DNA of 64,000 nucleotides, taken from Rhizobium sp. BT04. Lineage in GTDB: Bacteria > Pseudomonadota > Alphaproteobacteria > Rhizobiales > Rhizobiaceae. The stretch lies in contig NZ_CP125652.1 in NCBI RefSeq assembly GCF_030053135.1, positions 620,001-684,000 of the forward strand, in the 5' to 3' direction. Position numbers and translations under genes: made by a program. The notes beneath the pieces were generated by a model. That model was not told the origin of the DNA, made no database searches, and saw only the letters and a list, made by a program, of their open reading frames with translations. Positions 9,560 through 19,209 of this stretch are shown here, piece by piece. Every line of letters begins with the position of its first letter. Positions within the stretch are counted from its first letter, which is position 1.

Positions 9560-12477
9560 TCCGCCGCAACCGCCTTCTTCGCCGGCCGCCGCTCCAGCAA
9601 TTCCTTGAGGAAATGGCCGGTATAGGAGCGCTTCTCCTTGACGATTGTTTCAGGCGTGCCGACAGCCACGATCTCGCCGCCGCCGTCGCCGCCCTCGGGG
9701 CCGAAATCGAGCACCCAGTCAGCCGTCTTGATGACTTCGAGATTGTGCTCGATCACCACCACCGAATTGCCCTGGTTGACCAGTTCGTGCAGCATTTCGA
9801 GCAGCTTGGCGACGTCGTGGAAATGCAGGCCGGTCGTCGGTTCGTCGAGAATATAGAGCGTGCGTCCCGTCGAGCGTTTCGACAGCTCCTTGGCGAGCTT
9901 GACGCGCTGCGCCTCGCCGCCCGAAAGCGTATTCGCCTGCTGGCCGACCTTGATATAACCGAGGCCGACATCCTTCAGCGATTGCAGCTTGTCGCGTACG
10001 GCAGGCACCGCCGCGAAGAAATCGACGCCTTCCTCCACCGTCATGTCGAGGACGTCGGCGATCGACTTCTGCTTGAAGGTGACGTCGAGCGTCTCTCTGT
10101 TATAGCGCTTGCCGTGGCAGACATCGCAGGTGACGTAGACATCGGGCAGGAAGTGCATCTCGATCTTGATGACGCCGTCGCCCTGGCAGGCCTCGCAGCG
10201 TCCGCCCTTGACGTTGAAGGAGAAGCGGCCCGGCTGGTAGCCGCGCGCCTTGGCTTCCGGCAGACCGGCGAACCAGTCGCGGATCGGCGTGAAGGCGCCG
10301 GTATAGGTCGCCGGATTGGAGCGCGGTGTGCGGCCGATCGGCGACTGGTCGATGTCGATCACCTTGTCGATATGCTCGAAGCCGTCGATGCGGTCGTGAT
10401 CGGCCGGGTTTTCACGCGCGCCCATGACGCGGCGCGCTGCCGATTTATAGAGTGTCTCGATCAGGAAAGTGGATTTGCCGCCGCCGGAAACACCGGTCAC
10501 CGCCGTGAACACGCCGAGCGGGATCGACGCCGTGACATTCTTCAGATTGTTGCCGCGTGCGCCGACCACCTTGATCTCGCGGCCCTTCTTCTGCTTGCGG
10601 CGCTCATGGGGAACCGGCACGCCGAGTTCACCCGAGAGATATTTGCCGGTCAGCGACTGCGGATTGTCCATGATATCCTGCGGCGTACCATGGGCGATGA
10701 CCTGGCCGCCGTGAATGCCGGCGGCCGGGCCGATATCGACCACGTCGTCGGCCGTCATGATCGCGTCCTCGTCATGTTCGACGACGATGACCGTGTTGCC
10801 GATGTCGCGCAGGTGTTTCAGCGTGTCGAGCAGCCGGGCATTGTCGCGCTGATGCAGGCCGATCGACGGTTCGTCGAGCACATAGAGCACGCCGGTCAGT
10901 CCCGAACCGATCTGCGAGGCAAGCCGGATGCGCTGGCTTTCGCCGCCCGACAGCGTGCCGGAATTGCGCGACAGGCTGAGATATTCCAGGCCGACATCGT
11001 TGAGGAAGCGCAGTCGGTCGCGGATCTCCTTGAGGATGCGCACCGCAATCTCGTTCTGCTTGGCGTTGAAGCTGGCCGGCAGCGTCTCGAACCAGTCGCG
11101 GGCGACGCGGATCGACATGCCGGTGACTTCACCGATATGCAGCGTGTCGATCTTCACCGCCAAGGCCTCCGGCTTCAGGCGGAAGCCGTTGCAGGAAGGG
11201 CAGGGAGCGGCCGACATGAAGCGCTCGATATCCTCACGCGCCCAGGCGGAATCCGTCTCCTTCCAGCGGCGCTCGAGATTGGTGATGATGCCCTCGAAAT
11301 TCTTCTGCGTCGTATAGGAGCGGGCGCCGTCGGCGTAATGGAATTCGATCTTGTCGTCGGTGCCGTTGAGGATGACGTCCTTGGCCTCGTCGGACAGATC
11401 ATTCCAGCGGGTGCCGAGCTTGAAGCCGTAATGTTTGCCGAGCGCTTCCAGCGTCTGATTGTAATAGGGCGAGGTCGACTTCGCCCAGGGCGCGATCGCC
11501 CCGTCGCGCAGCGTCCGCTCGGGCTCGGGCACGATCAAATCCGGATCGATCTTCTGCTGGGCGCCGAGGCCGTCGCAGGTCGGGCAGGCGCCGAAGGGAT
11601 TGTTGAAGGAAAACAGCCGCGGCTCGATCTCGGGTATGGTGAAGCCGGAAACCGGGCAGGCGAATTTCTCCGAAAACAGCACCCGCTCATGCGTCTCGTT
11701 CAGCGACTTGTTGGCCGACCCGCCGGCCGACGTCTCTTCGGGCGGCAGCGGCTTGTCGGCGAATTCGGCGATCGCCAGCCCGTCGGCGAGCTTCAGGCAG
11801 GTCTCCAGGCTGTCCGCCAGGCGGGCCGAGACATCCGGGCGCACGACGATGCGGTCGACCACCACGTCGATGTCGTGCTTGTATTTCTTGTCGAGCACCG
11901 GCGCCTCGGCGATCTCGTAGAACTGACCGTCGACCTTGACGCGCTGGAAGCCCTTCTTCATCAGCTCGGCGAGTTCCTTCTTGTATTCGCCCTTACGGCC
12001 GCGCACGAGCGGCGCAAGAATATAAAGACGGGTGCCTTCGCCGAAATCGAGGACGCGGTCGACCATCTGGCTGACCGTCTGGCTCTCGATCGGCAGGCCG
12101 GTCGCCGGCGAATAGGGAACGCCGACGCGGGCAAAGAGCAGGCGCATATAGTCGTAGATCTCGGTGACGGTACCGACCGTCGAGCGCGGATTGCGCGAGG
12201 TGGTCTTCTGCTCGATCGAGATCGCGGGCGACAGTCCATCGATCTGGTCGACATCGGGCTTCTGCATCATTTCGAGGAACTGCCGGGCATAGGCCGACAG
12301 GCTCTCGACATAACGGCGCTGGCCCTCGGCATAGATGGTGTCGAAGGCAAGCGAGGATTTGCCGGAACCCGAAAGCCCGGTCATGACGATCAGCTTGTTG
12401 CGCGGCAGATCGAGATCGATGCCTTTGAGATTATGCTCGCGCGCGCCGCGGATGGAGATCGTCTTCAGTTCGCTCAT
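9556..12477 (-). CDS. uvrA: Excinuclease ABC subunit A (UvrA)
   Basis: A 973-residue UvrA, the damage-recognition ATPase of nucleotide excision repair. Both ABC modules are visible: Walker [21 protein letters not shown] near residue 31 and [10 protein letters not shown] in the second half, with signature motifs [11 protein letters not shown] and [11 protein letters not shown]. The zinc-binding cysteine modules are CPVSGF...CPTCDGLG and [14 protein letters not shown]...[10 protein letters not shown]. Residue 1 is set by [20 protein letters not shown], the standard opening. It is divergent from ssb across an interval with a LexA box, as in other rhizobia, so SOS induction is likely. A GNAT gene overlaps its stop. 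Confidence 0.98.
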   Translation of the reverse strand: MSELKTISIRGAREHNLKGIDLDLPRNKLIVMTGLSGSGKSSLAFDTIYAEGQRRYVESLSAYARQFLEMMQKPDVDQIDGLSPAISIEQKTTSRNPRSTVGTVTEIYDYMRLLFARVGVPYSPATGLPIESQTVSQMVDRVLDFGEGTRLYILAPLVRGRKGEYKKELAELMKKGFQRVKVDGQFYEIAEAPVLDKKYKHDIDVVVDRIVVRPDVSARLADSLETCLKLADGLAIAEFADKPLPPEETSAGGSANKSLNETHERVLFSEKFACPVSGFTIPEIEPRLFSFNNPFGACPTCDGLGAQQKIDPDLIVPEPERTLRDGAIAPWAKSTSPYYNQTLEALGKHYGFKLGTRWNDLSDEAKDVILNGTDDKIEFHYADGARSYTTQKNFEGIITNLERRWKETDSAWAREDIERFMSAAPCPSCNGFRLKPEALAVKIDTLHIGEVTGMSIRVARDWFETLPASFNAKQNEIAVRILKEIRDRLRFLNDVGLEYLSLSRNSGTLSGGESQRIRLASQIGSGLTGVLYVLDEPSIGLHQRDNARLLDTLKHLRDIGNTVIVVEHDEDAIMTADDVVDIGPAAGIHGGQVIAHGTPQDIMDNPQSLTGKYLSGELGVPVPHERRKQKKGREIKVVGARGNNLKNVTASIPLGVFTAVTGVSGGGKSTFLIETLYKSAARRVMGARENPADHDRIDGFEHIDKVIDIDQSPIGRTPRSNPATYTGAFTPIRDWFAGLPEAKARGYQPGRFSFNVKGGRCEACQGDGVIKIEMHFLPDVYVTCDVCHGKRYNRETLDVTFKQKSIADVLDMTVEEGVDFFAAVPAVRDKLQSLKDVGLGYIKVGQQANTLSGGEAQRVKLAKELSKRSTGRTLYILDEPTTGLHFHDVAKLLEMLHELVNQGNSVVVIEHNLEVIKTADWVLDFGPEGGDGGGEIVAVGTPETIVKEKRSYTGHFLKELLERRPAKKAVAAE

Positions 12478-12576
12478 CGTCTCAGCTTTGGTCCTTTGGG
12501 ATAACAGCCCTTATTTAGTGATGCCGACCGGCGAGTCGAGGCTGAATGTCGGCAACACTGAAGGTTTTCGATTCTG

Positions 12577-12605
12577 TTGACAGGATCATAGGGATAAACT
12601 AGAAC
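12577..12605 (+). promoter_or_regulatory. ssb promoter (-35 TTGACA, -10 TAGAAC)
   Basis: TTGACA at 12577-12582 and TAGAAC at 12600-12605 are separated by 17 nt. The -10 overlaps the first half of the LexA box, so LexA binding should block it. ssb starts at 12762. Confidence 0.65.
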
Positions 12606-12616
12606 AAAGAAAGAAC
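12602..12616 (+). promoter_or_regulatory. LexA (SOS) box GAAC-N7-GAAC
   Basis: GAACAAAGAAAGAAC is an exact match to the alphaproteobacterial LexA operator, a direct repeat of GAAC with a 7-nt spacer. It lies between uvrA and ssb, 125 nt from the uvrA start and 146 nt from the ssb start, and may serve both genes. Confidence 0.88.
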
Positions 12617-12761
12617 AAAATTCCTGATGGATGCATGCGGCTTTCTGATGGATAAACATGTGGATTAAATGCCGCCCATGCGCATCGGCGGTCCGTGATG
12701 GTTTAAGGTGCGCCGATCGATTGAAACGCCGCCGGGCAGGGCGGCAGGCAGGGTGAGAAGC

Positions 12762-13265
12762 ATGGCTGGTAGCGTGAACAAGGTAATTCTGGTTGGAAAC
12801 GTGGGTGCAGACCCCGAAATCCGCCGTACTCAGGATGGCCGGCCGATCGCCAATCTTCGTATCGCGACCTCGGAGACCTGGCGCGACCGAAATTCCGGCG
12901 AGCGCCGTGAAAAGACCGAATGGCACACTGTCGTCGTCTTCAACGAGGGCCTCTGCAAGGTCGTCGAGCAATATGTGAAGAAGGGCGCCAAGCTCTATAT
13001 CGAAGGCCAGCTGCAGACCCGCAAGTGGCAAGACCAGCAGGGCCAGGACCGCTATTCGACGGAAGTGGTGCTGCAGGGCTTCAGCTCGACGCTGACCATG
13101 CTCGACGGCCGCGGCGATGGCGGCGGGGCGAGCGGCGGCCGTGGCGGCAGCAGCAACAATGATTATGGCGACGACTACGGCGCCCCAGCTCCCTCTTCAT
13201 CGCCAAGCCGTGGCGGTGGCGGCGGCAACTTCTCGCGCGATCTCGACGACGACATCCCGTTCTGA
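12762..13265 (+). CDS. ssb: Single-stranded DNA-binding protein
   Basis: A 167-residue SSB. The OB-fold (about residues 1-112) starts [20 protein letters not shown] and includes [10 protein letters not shown] and the strand [15 protein letters not shown]. It is followed by a disordered linker of Gly, Ser, Asn and Asp, and by the acidic tip DLDDDIPF, which docks DNA-repair and replication partners. The long frame starts earlier (12708), but homology begins at 12762, where GGTGAG lies upstream. It is transcribed away from uvrA, with a LexA box in the shared region, and ends at a strong terminator. Confidence 0.97.
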   Translation: MAGSVNKVILVGNVGADPEIRRTQDGRPIANLRIATSETWRDRNSGERREKTEWHTVVVFNEGLCKVVEQYVKKGAKLYIEGQLQTRKWQDQQGQDRYSTEVVLQGFSSTLTMLDGRGDGGGASGGRGGSSNNDYGDDYGAPAPSSSPSRGGGGGNFSRDLDDDIPF

Positions 13266-13297
13266 TCGACCGCGTTTCATGGCTTGAAAGACCTGAG

Positions 13298-13332
13298 AGC
13301 ATGATGCCGTTGACGGCATCATGCTTTTTTTT
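13298..13332 (+). terminator. ssb terminator
   Basis: A 12-bp perfect stem, AGCATGATGCCG / CGGCATCATGCT, with a short loop is followed by eight T residues. It lies 32 nt after the ssb stop and before the convergent marC-like gene. Confidence 0.95.
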
Positions 13333-13357
13333 GATCTCGCGGCTGATGCCGCCATTT

Positions 13358-14005
13358 TCAGTGCGGCGTCGCGCTGATGAGATTGAGCGCCGCTTTCGCG
13401 CCGTCGACGACGAATTGCACCGCAAGCGCGGCGAGGATGACGCCGAGGAGGCGCGTCAGGATCGCCCGGCCGGTGACGCCGAGGAAACGGTCGAGCCTGT
13501 CGGCGATCAGCAGCATCAGCAGTGTCAGCAACAGATTGGCGGCGATGACGGCGATCAGCTGCGCTTTTCCGACGGAGGTCGCCAGCGTCCCGGCCAGCAG
13601 GATCGTCGCCGAGATCGCACCCGGACCGGCAATCAGCGGCAATGCGAGGGGAAAGACGGCGATATTTTCGATATGATCCTTGGTGACAGCCGCCTCGGTG
13701 GCCTTCTCCTTGCGTTCCTGCCGCCTCTCGAACACCATCTCGAAGGCGATCCAGAAGAGCAGCAGCCCGCCGGCGATGCGGAAGGCGCCGATCGAGATCC
13801 CAAGCACGCCGAGCACGCCGGCGCCGAACAGGGCGAAGACGGCGAGGATGATAAAGGCGATGGTCGAGCCGCGTAGCGCCACCTGCGTGCGCTCGGCCCG
13901 GCTCATGCCCGCCGTCAGCCCCAGGAAGATCGGTGCAAGCCCCGGCGGATCGATGGTGACGAGCAGCGTCGTGAAGGCGTTGATCAATTGGTCGGCGCTT
14001 GCCAT
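13358..14005 (-). CDS. MarC/NAAT-family integral membrane protein
   Basis: A 215-residue protein with about six hydrophobic segments, for example FIILAVFALFGAGVLGVLGI, AGGLLLFWIAFEMVF and LALPLIAGPGAISATILLAG. The motif TIDPPGLAPIFLGLT near the N-terminus, and its inverted-repeat relative PLIAGPGAI, are MarC family hallmarks. The family name comes from the E. coli mar locus, but MarC itself is not required for multiple antibiotic resistance, and a role in amino-acid export has been suggested for some members. The gene stands alone between the ssb terminator and gyrA, on the reverse strand. Confidence 0.92.
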   Translation of the reverse strand: MASADQLINAFTTLLVTIDPPGLAPIFLGLTAGMSRAERTQVALRGSTIAFIILAVFALFGAGVLGVLGISIGAFRIAGGLLLFWIAFEMVFERRQERKEKATEAAVTKDHIENIAVFPLALPLIAGPGAISATILLAGTLATSVGKAQLIAVIAANLLLTLLMLLIADRLDRFLGVTGRAILTRLLGVILAALAVQFVVDGAKAALNLISATPH

Positions 14006-14242
14006 CGTCTCTCCGAAACCCCATATGGACAGGTGGTTTTTATGATTGTGAAGCGGGGATTCCGATTTGGCAAATATCCCGCGGCCGCCCCGCGATAGAT
14101 TTGTCCGGTCCGGCCGCCCAGCTTGTATGTTTTACCCTCTTTAAGCCGCAAAAGCCTGTTCAAAACGCGCTCAGAAATTGGCGTGGGAACAGGCTTTCCG
14201 CTATAAATCTTCAAGTGATTCTAGAAGAGATCGTGATCTGTT

Positions 14243-17056
14243 TTGACTGAGCAAACACCCCCCGGCGGCGGGAAGCTCCCGCCAGGCATCGAGCCCATCT
14301 CCATCATGGAGGAAATGCAGCGGTCGTATCTCGATTACGCCATGAGCGTCATCGTCAGCCGCGCGCTGCCCGACGTGCGCGACGGCCTGAAGCCCGTGCA
14401 CCGGCGCATCCTCTACGGCATGTCCGAGCTCGGCATCGACTGGAACAAGAAATACGTCAAATGCGCCCGCGTCACCGGTGACGTGATGGGTAAATACCAC
14501 CCGCACGGCAATACCGCGATCTATGATGCGCTCGCCCGTATGGCCCAGCCTTGGTCGCTGCGGCTGCCGCTGATCGACGGCCAGGGCAATTTCGGCTCGG
14601 TCGATGGCGATCCGCCGGCGGCTGAACGTTACACCGAATGCCGTCTGGAAAAGGCTGCCCATTCGCTGCTCGATGATCTCGACAAGGAGACTGTCGATTT
14701 CCGCGACAACTACGACGGCACGCTCTCCGAGCCGGTGGTGGTGCCCGCCAAGTTCCCGAACCTGCTCGTCAACGGCGCCGGCGGCATCGCCGTCGGCATG
14801 GCGACCAACATTCCGCCGCACAATCTTTCTGAAGTCATCGACGGCTGCATCGCGCTGATTAACGATCCGGCCATCGAGCTGCCGGAACTGATGCAGATCA
14901 TTCCCGGCCCCGATTTCCCGACGGGTGCGAAGATCCTCGGGCGTGCCGGCATCCGCTCGGCTTACGAGACCGGCCGCGGTTCGGTCATCATGCGCGGCGT
15001 CGCCGCCATCGAGCCGATGCGCGGTGATCGCGAGCAGATCATCATCACCGAGATTCCCTACCAGGTGAACAAGGCGACGATGATCGAGAAGATGGCCGAG
15101 CTGGTGCGCGACAAGCGCATCGAGGGCATCTCCGACCTGCGCGACGAATCCGACCGCCAGGGTTATCGCGTCGTCGTCGAGCTGAAGCGCGACGCCAATG
15201 CCGAGGTGATTCTCAACCAGCTCTATCGTTACACGCCGCTGCAGACCTCCTTCGGCTGCAACATGGTGGCGCTGAACGGCGGCAAGCCCGAGCAGCTGGC
15301 GCTGCTCGACATGCTGCGTGCTTTCGTCTCTTTCCGCGAGGAGGTTGTTAGCCGGAGAACGAAATTCCTGCTGCGCAAGGCGCGTGACCGTGCCCATGTG
15401 TTGGTTGGTCTGGCCATTGCCGTCGCCAATATCGACGAAGTCATCCGCGTCATCCGCCAGGCGCCCGATCCGCAGTCGGCCCGCGAAGAGCTGATGACCC
15501 GCCGCTGGCCGGCCGAAGATGTCGAGAGCCTGATCCGTCTGATCGATGATCCGCGCCACCGCATCAATGAGGACCTGACCTACAATCTGTCCGAAGAGCA
15601 GGCCCGCGCTATCCTCGAACTGCGCCTTGCCCGCCTGACGGCCCTCGGCCGCGACGAAATCGGCGACGAACTCAACAAAATCGGCGAAGAGATCAAGGAT
15701 TACCTCGATATTCTCTCCTCGCGCGTCCGCATCCAGACCATCGTCAAGGACGAGCTCATCGCCGTCCGCGACGAATTCGGCACGCCGCGCCGCACCGAGA
15801 TTGTCGATGGCGGCCTCGAAATGGACGACGAGGATCTCATCGCCCGCGAGGACATGGTCGTCACCGTCTCGCATCTCGGTTACATCAAGCGCGTGCCGCT
15901 GACCACCTACCGCGCCCAGCGCCGCGGCGGCAAGGGTCGCTCCGGCATGACCACCCGCGACGAGGATTTTGTTAGCCGGCTATTCGTTGTCAATACCCAT
16001 ACGCCGGTTCTGTTCTTCTCCTCGCGCGGCATCGTCTACAAGGAGAAGGTCTGGCGCCTGCCGATCGGCACGCCGACCTCACGCGGCAAGGCGCTCATCA
16101 ACATGCTGCCGCTCGAACCCGGCGAGCGCATCACCACCATCCTGCCCTTGCCTGAGGACGAGGCGAGCTGGGACAATCTCGACGTCATGTTCTCGACCAC
16201 GCGCGGCACGGTTCGCCGCAACAAGCTGTCGGACTTCGTCCAGGTCAACCGCAACGGCAAGATCGCCATGAAGCTCGAGGAGGAGGGCGACGAAATCCTC
16301 TCCGTCGAGACCTGCACCGAGAATGACGACGTGCTTTTGACAACGGCGCTCGGCCAGTGCATCCGCTTCTCCGTCGACGACGTTCGCGTCTTTGCCGGCC
16401 GCAACTCGATCGGCGTGCGCGGCATCAATCTCGGCGATGGCGACCGCATCATCTCGATGACGATCGTCGGTCATGTCGATGCCGAGCCGTGGGAGCGCGC
16501 CGCCTACCTCAAGCGCTCCGCCGCCGAACGTCGGGCGACGGGCGTGGACGAAGAGGACATCGCGCTGGTCGGTGAAGAAGTCACCGAGGAGGGGCAGCTC
16601 TCCGACGAGCGCTACGAAGAGTTGAGGGCACGCGAACAATTCGTGCTGACAGTCTCGGAAAAGGGCTTCGGCAAGCGTTCGTCGTCCTACGACTTCCGCA
16701 TTTCCGGCCGCGGCGGCAAGGGCATCCGCGCCACCGACACGTCGAAAACTGGCGAGATCGGCGAACTGGTCGCGGCCTTCCCCGTCGATGACGGCGACCA
16801 GATCATGCTGGTTTCCGATGGCGGCCAGCTGATTCGCGTGCCGGTCGGCGGCATCCGCATCGCCAGCCGCGCCACCAAGGGCGTCACCATCTTCTCGACG
16901 CACAAGGACGAAAAGGTCGTCTCGGTCGAGCGCATCAGCGAGCCGGAGGAGGACGAGACGGAGGAGGCTGTCGAAGGCGCCACAGCCGCCGACGAAGGTG
17001 CGACCGGCGAGGGCCCGGTCGCCGATGGCGATCCGGCCGGGTCCACCGAGGAATGA
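14243..17056 (+). CDS. gyrA: DNA gyrase subunit A
   Basis: A 937-residue GyrA, which breaks and rejoins DNA in the A2B2 gyrase. The catalytic tyrosine is Tyr130 in [10 protein letters not shown]. The quinolone-resistance region [20 protein letters not shown] has Thr91 at the E. coli Ser83 position and Asp95 at Asp87. The C-terminal beta-pinwheel contains the GyrA box [10 protein letters not shown]. The tail is very acidic and Gly/Ala-rich. An insertion rich in Glu and Asp (about residues 765-795) sits within the C-terminal domain, as in other Rhizobiales. The start is a TTG at 14243, because [16 protein letters not shown] is the family N-terminus there; no ATG fits. No intein is present. Confidence 0.97.
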   Translation: MTEQTPPGGGKLPPGIEPISIMEEMQRSYLDYAMSVIVSRALPDVRDGLKPVHRRILYGMSELGIDWNKKYVKCARVTGDVMGKYHPHGNTAIYDALARMAQPWSLRLPLIDGQGNFGSVDGDPPAAERYTECRLEKAAHSLLDDLDKETVDFRDNYDGTLSEPVVVPAKFPNLLVNGAGGIAVGMATNIPPHNLSEVIDGCIALINDPAIELPELMQIIPGPDFPTGAKILGRAGIRSAYETGRGSVIMRGVAAIEPMRGDREQIIITEIPYQVNKATMIEKMAELVRDKRIEGISDLRDESDRQGYRVVVELKRDANAEVILNQLYRYTPLQTSFGCNMVALNGGKPEQLALLDMLRAFVSFREEVVSRRTKFLLRKARDRAHVLVGLAIAVANIDEVIRVIRQAPDPQSAREELMTRRWPAEDVESLIRLIDDPRHRINEDLTYNLSEEQARAILELRLARLTALGRDEIGDELNKIGEEIKDYLDILSSRVRIQTIVKDELIAVRDEFGTPRRTEIVDGGLEMDDEDLIAREDMVVTVSHLGYIKRVPLTTYRAQRRGGKGRSGMTTRDEDFVSRLFVVNTHTPVLFFSSRGIVYKEKVWRLPIGTPTSRGKALINMLPLEPGERITTILPLPEDEASWDNLDVMFSTTRGTVRRNKLSDFVQVNRNGKIAMKLEEEGDEILSVETCTENDDVLLTTALGQCIRFSVDDVRVFAGRNSIGVRGINLGDGDRIISMTIVGHVDAEPWERAAYLKRSAAERRATGVDEEDIALVGEEVTEEGQLSDERYEELRAREQFVLTVSEKGFGKRSSSYDFRISGRGGKGIRATDTSKTGEIGELVAAFPVDDGDQIMLVSDGGQLIRVPVGGIRIASRATKGVTIFSTHKDEKVVSVERISEPEEDETEEAVEGATAADEGATGEGPVADGDPAGSTEE

Positions 17057-17063
17057 TCAAATG

Positions 17064-17095
17064 AAAGGGGCGGCTTCGAGCCGCCCTTTCTTTTT
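17064..17095 (+). terminator. gyrA terminator
   Basis: The stem AAAGGGGCGGCTT / GAGCCGCCCTTT is followed by CTTTTT. It lies 8 nt after the gyrA stop. Confidence 0.92.
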
Positions 17096-17121
17096 ACGCC
17101 CGAGGACAGCTCTATCCAAAG

Positions 17122-17152
17122 AAAAAGCCGGACGCTTCGTGCATCCGGCTTT
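17122..17152 (-). terminator. Reverse-strand terminator after the small membrane-protein genes
   Basis: AAAGCCGGA / TCCGGCTTT forms a stem; on the reverse strand it ends in a T-rich run (CTTTTTC). It lies 53 nt beyond the 46-residue reverse-strand ORF, supporting transcription of that gene. Confidence 0.75.
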
Positions 17153-17204
17153 GAATGACCCTGGCGACGGAAGGGTGCCGCTCAAGGGTGGGAAGAGAGG
17201 AATG

Positions 17205-17345
17205 TCAGAACGCTCTATGTTTTTCATTCAGTGCCTTCACCTCTTCACCTTCGCGCCGGAGCGCTGAAATCGTCGAGGTCACAGACACGATGAACATGAC
17301 GCTGATAAGGGCCGTGAGCACTGTCAAGATCGTGAACATAGGCAT
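17205..17345 (-). CDS. 46-residue single-span membrane protein (hypothetical)
   Basis: A very short reading frame. It starts MPMFTILTVLTALISVMFIV, one strongly hydrophobic helix, and continues with a charged C-terminal tail (RREGEEVKALNEKHRAF). AGGAAAGGA lies directly upstream of the ATG, an excellent ribosome-binding site. A second ATG two codons later is possible. The frame begins 30 nt after the stop of the 51-residue gene and is followed by a terminator, so the two look like a small operon. I recognise no family; the topology suggests a regulatory or structural micro-protein of the inner membrane. Confidence 0.7.
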   Translation of the reverse strand: MPMFTILTVLTALISVMFIVSVTSTISALRREGEEVKALNEKHRAF

Positions 17346-17375
17346 TCCTTTCCTGGGGAGTTGCGTTTTCGCCCC

Positions 17376-17531
17376 TCAGTACTGGCCCAGTACGGCCGTC
17401 CGGGCCGAAGCATAGGGACCATAAACCTTTGAGGTATCGACCTTCTGATCATAGAGAGCGACAGTTGCGGTCAGCATGCCCGTGATCATTACCATCCAGA
17501 GCACGTTAATCATCGTAATCTTGCCGGGCAT
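17376..17531 (-). CDS. 51-residue single-span membrane protein (hypothetical)
   Basis: This short protein starts MPGKITMINVLWMVMITGML, has one membrane helix (about residues 7-27), and ends with a soluble tail, DQKVDTSKVYGPYASARTAV. AGGAAGG lies 8 nt before the ATG at 17531, which decides this start over an open frame extending 10 codons further. It precedes the 46-residue gene by 30 nt on the same strand. About 105-150 nt upstream is one copy of a duplicated element with TTCA-N7-TTCA direct repeats. The function is unknown; the gene structure is convincing. Confidence 0.75.
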   Translation of the reverse strand: MPGKITMINVLWMVMITGMLTATVALYDQKVDTSKVYGPYASARTAVLGQY

Positions 17532-17634
17532 TTGTAGTCCTTCCTGCCGCGCTAATCGCATCTATGGGTCGGTTGAATGAACGCATCCGTTTTAAAATGG
17601 TTCCGCCGGATGTTGAGGGGGTGTTTACCAACGC

Positions 17635-17677
17635 CGATCTGAAGCCTCCTTGAATGTCTCGTTCATCTGGCGTTCAG
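17635..17677 (-). promoter_or_regulatory. Duplicated upstream element, copy A (TTCA-N7-TTCA)
   Basis: On the forward strand TTCATCTGGCGTTCA (17662-17676) has TTCA repeats spaced exactly 11 bp. It is preceded by TCTGAAGCCTCCTTGAA. About three-quarters of the 42 positions match copy B at 17920-17961. It lies about 105-150 nt upstream of the 51-residue gene and overlaps the end of the 60-residue gene. An 11-bp period is typical of OmpR/PhoB-type response-regulator sites. Confidence 0.5.
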
Positions 17678-17845
17678 ATTCGAAGCTCGGTTTTCGCGCA
17701 GCCGGCCTTGGGCGCGCACGATGGCCCCATGCTCGGCAAGCTCCGGCCGCACCCAGGTCACCTCGTAGCGATCGGCGAAATAGCCATAGGCCATCTCGGC
17801 GGCGAGGGAGGAAACGACGGCAAGTGCAACAAGCACGATCAGCAT
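17663..17845 (-). CDS. 60-residue membrane-anchored hypothetical protein
   Basis: The frame from the ATG at 17845 gives MLIVLVALAVVSSLAAEMAY, an N-terminal membrane helix or uncleaved signal, then a 40-residue basic soluble tail (ADRYEVTWVRPELAEHG and an Arg-rich end). The frame stays open upstream to 17950, but that part is not hydrophobic and overlaps the upstream repeated element. The ribosome-binding site is weak. It resembles the two small membrane-protein genes next to it in size, orientation and in having the same kind of element upstream. No family is recognised. Confidence 0.5.
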   Translation of the reverse strand: MLIVLVALAVVSSLAAEMAYGYFADRYEVTWVRPELAEHGAIVRAQGRLRENRASNLNAR

Positions 17846-17919
17846 GGATGTGGTCTTTCGGGGAGCGCCGGATGCCGGAATGGCATCGGCTGCGTGGATG
17901 ATTTGAGTTAAGCAGATCC

Positions 17920-17961
17920 TGTCTGAAACCGCCTTGAACGGGCCATTCATCCGCCATTCAA
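17920..17961 (-). promoter_or_regulatory. Duplicated upstream element, copy B (TTCA-N7-TTCA)
   Basis: TTCATCCGCCATTCA (17946-17960) again has two TTCA repeats 11 bp apart, preceded by TCTGAAACCGCCTTGAA. It corresponds base for base to copy A at 17635-17677 and lies about 75-115 nt upstream of the 60-residue gene. Confidence 0.5.
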
Positions 17962-18040
17962 CCGTCCGGGACGATAGGCCAAATCACTTGCGGCAAGGCG
18001 GCATCCGTGACAAAAGGCGTCAAACCAACGGTCGGGCCAG

Positions 18041-18535
18041 ATGACGACAGCTTTTTATCCGGGGTCTTTCGACCCGATTACCAACGGGCATGTGGATGTT
18101 CTGGTCCAGGCGCTGAACGTCGCCGAAAGGGTGATTGTCGCGATCGGCATCCATCCCGGCAAGGCGCCGCTGTTTTCCTTTGAGGAAAAAGCCGAGCTGA
18201 TCCGCCGTTCGCTGGCTGAAGCACTGCCCGGCAAAACCGGCGATATCACCGTCGTCGCCTTCGACAATCTGGTCGTCGATGCCGCCCGCACCCATGGCGC
18301 CACGCTGTTGATCCGCGGTCTTCGCGACGGCACCGATCTTGATTATGAAATGCAGATGGCCGGCATGAACAGGACGATGGCGCCCGATCTCCAGACCATC
18401 TTTTTGCCGGCGGGCACGGCCTCTCGGCCCATTACCGCCACATTGGTCCGCCAGATCGCCGCTATGGGCGGCGATGTCAGCGCTTTCGTGCCGGCCGCCG
18501 TCTTGCAAGCCCTCGCATCCAAGCGTCAAAACTAA
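18041..18535 (+). CDS. coaD: Phosphopantetheine adenylyltransferase (CoaD)
   Basis: A 164-residue enzyme of coenzyme A synthesis. It transfers AMP from ATP to 4'-phosphopantetheine, giving dephospho-CoA. It begins [20 protein letters not shown], containing the nucleotidyltransferase TNGH (HxGH-type) motif. It also has [22 protein letters not shown] and the C-terminal [20 protein letters not shown], all standard for CoaD. Length is normal. It heads a same-strand run with two cyclophilin genes, queA and tgt. Confidence 0.97.
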   Translation: MTTAFYPGSFDPITNGHVDVLVQALNVAERVIVAIGIHPGKAPLFSFEEKAELIRRSLAEALPGKTGDITVVAFDNLVVDAARTHGATLLIRGLRDGTDLDYEMQMAGMNRTMAPDLQTIFLPAGTASRPITATLVRQIAAMGGDVSAFVPAAVLQALASKRQN

Positions 18536-18608
18536 CAAGTACAAAGACTTGCAGGCACAAGACCAGCAAGCGCAAAGACCAGGCGGAACCCGCCGCAATG
18601 GAGCCCAT

Positions 18609-19181
18609 ATGAAACTCTTTTATCTCGCATTTGCCGGCGTGTTGTATCTCGCCTCCTTCGCCGGGGATGCCTTCGCCCAGTCGGCCGATCATTATCTCAC
18701 CATCCAGCTGAAGGACGGCCCCGTCGTCGTCCAGCTCATGCCTGAGGTGGCGCCGAAGCATGTCGCCCAGATCGAGGCGTTGGCCAAGAAGGGCGAATAC
18801 GACAACGTCGCCTTCCACCGCGTCATTGACGGCTTCATGGCCCAGACCGGCGACGTCAAATACGGCAACATGGAAAAGGGCTTCGATGCGAGCCTGGCCG
18901 GCACCGGCTCCTCGGATCTTCCTGATATTCCGGCGGAATTCTCCAAGACCCCGTTCGTGCGCGGCACGGTCGGCATGGCCCGTTCGCAGGATCCGAATTC
19001 CGCCAATTCGCAGTTCTTCATCATGTTCGCCGACGGCTCCTTCCTGAACGGCCAGTACACCGTCGTCGGCAAGGTCGTGTCCGGCATGGAGAATGTCGAC
19101 AAAATCAAGCGCGGCGAAGGCCAGAACGGCGAAGTCAAAAGTCCCGACCGGATGATCAAGGTCACCCTGGGCAAGAAGTAA
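18609..19181 (+). CDS. Periplasmic cyclophilin-type peptidyl-prolyl isomerase
   Basis: A 190-residue cyclophilin. A signal peptide (MKLFYLAFAGVLYLASFAGDAFA) places it in the periplasm. The catalytic core has FHRVIDGFMAQTGD, with the active-site Arg, GTVGMARSQDPNSANSQFFI and YTVVGKVVSGM, all cyclophilin signatures. It speeds cis-trans isomerisation of proline peptide bonds during folding. The start at 18609 is the ATG that gives the signal peptide; the frame extends 45 codons further upstream into coaD. A cytoplasmic paralogue follows 28 nt downstream, so this looks like a tandem duplication with split localisation. Confidence 0.93.
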   Translation: MKLFYLAFAGVLYLASFAGDAFAQSADHYLTIQLKDGPVVVQLMPEVAPKHVAQIEALAKKGEYDNVAFHRVIDGFMAQTGDVKYGNMEKGFDASLAGTGSSDLPDIPAEFSKTPFVRGTVGMARSQDPNSANSQFFIMFADGSFLNGQYTVVGKVVSGMENVDKIKRGEGQNGEVKSPDRMIKVTLGKK

Positions 19182-19209
19182 GTTACGAGAGAAACAAGAG
19201 GAGAAGACA

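Noticed and set aside
9613..12504. A 963-codon forward-strand open frame opposite uvrA
   Set aside because: It is an antisense shadow of a high-GC gene; its translation has low complexity in His, Arg, Asp and Leu and no recognisable domain, while uvrA is certain.
13984..14214. A 76-codon reverse-strand frame between gyrA and the MarC-like gene
   Set aside because: It overlaps the MarC-like start, has no clear ribosome-binding site and no recognised motif; it may be chance, though it starts in a true intergenic region.
14201..15874. A 557-codon reverse-strand open frame opposite gyrA
   Set aside because: An antisense shadow of gyrA, overlapping its start, with no supporting features.
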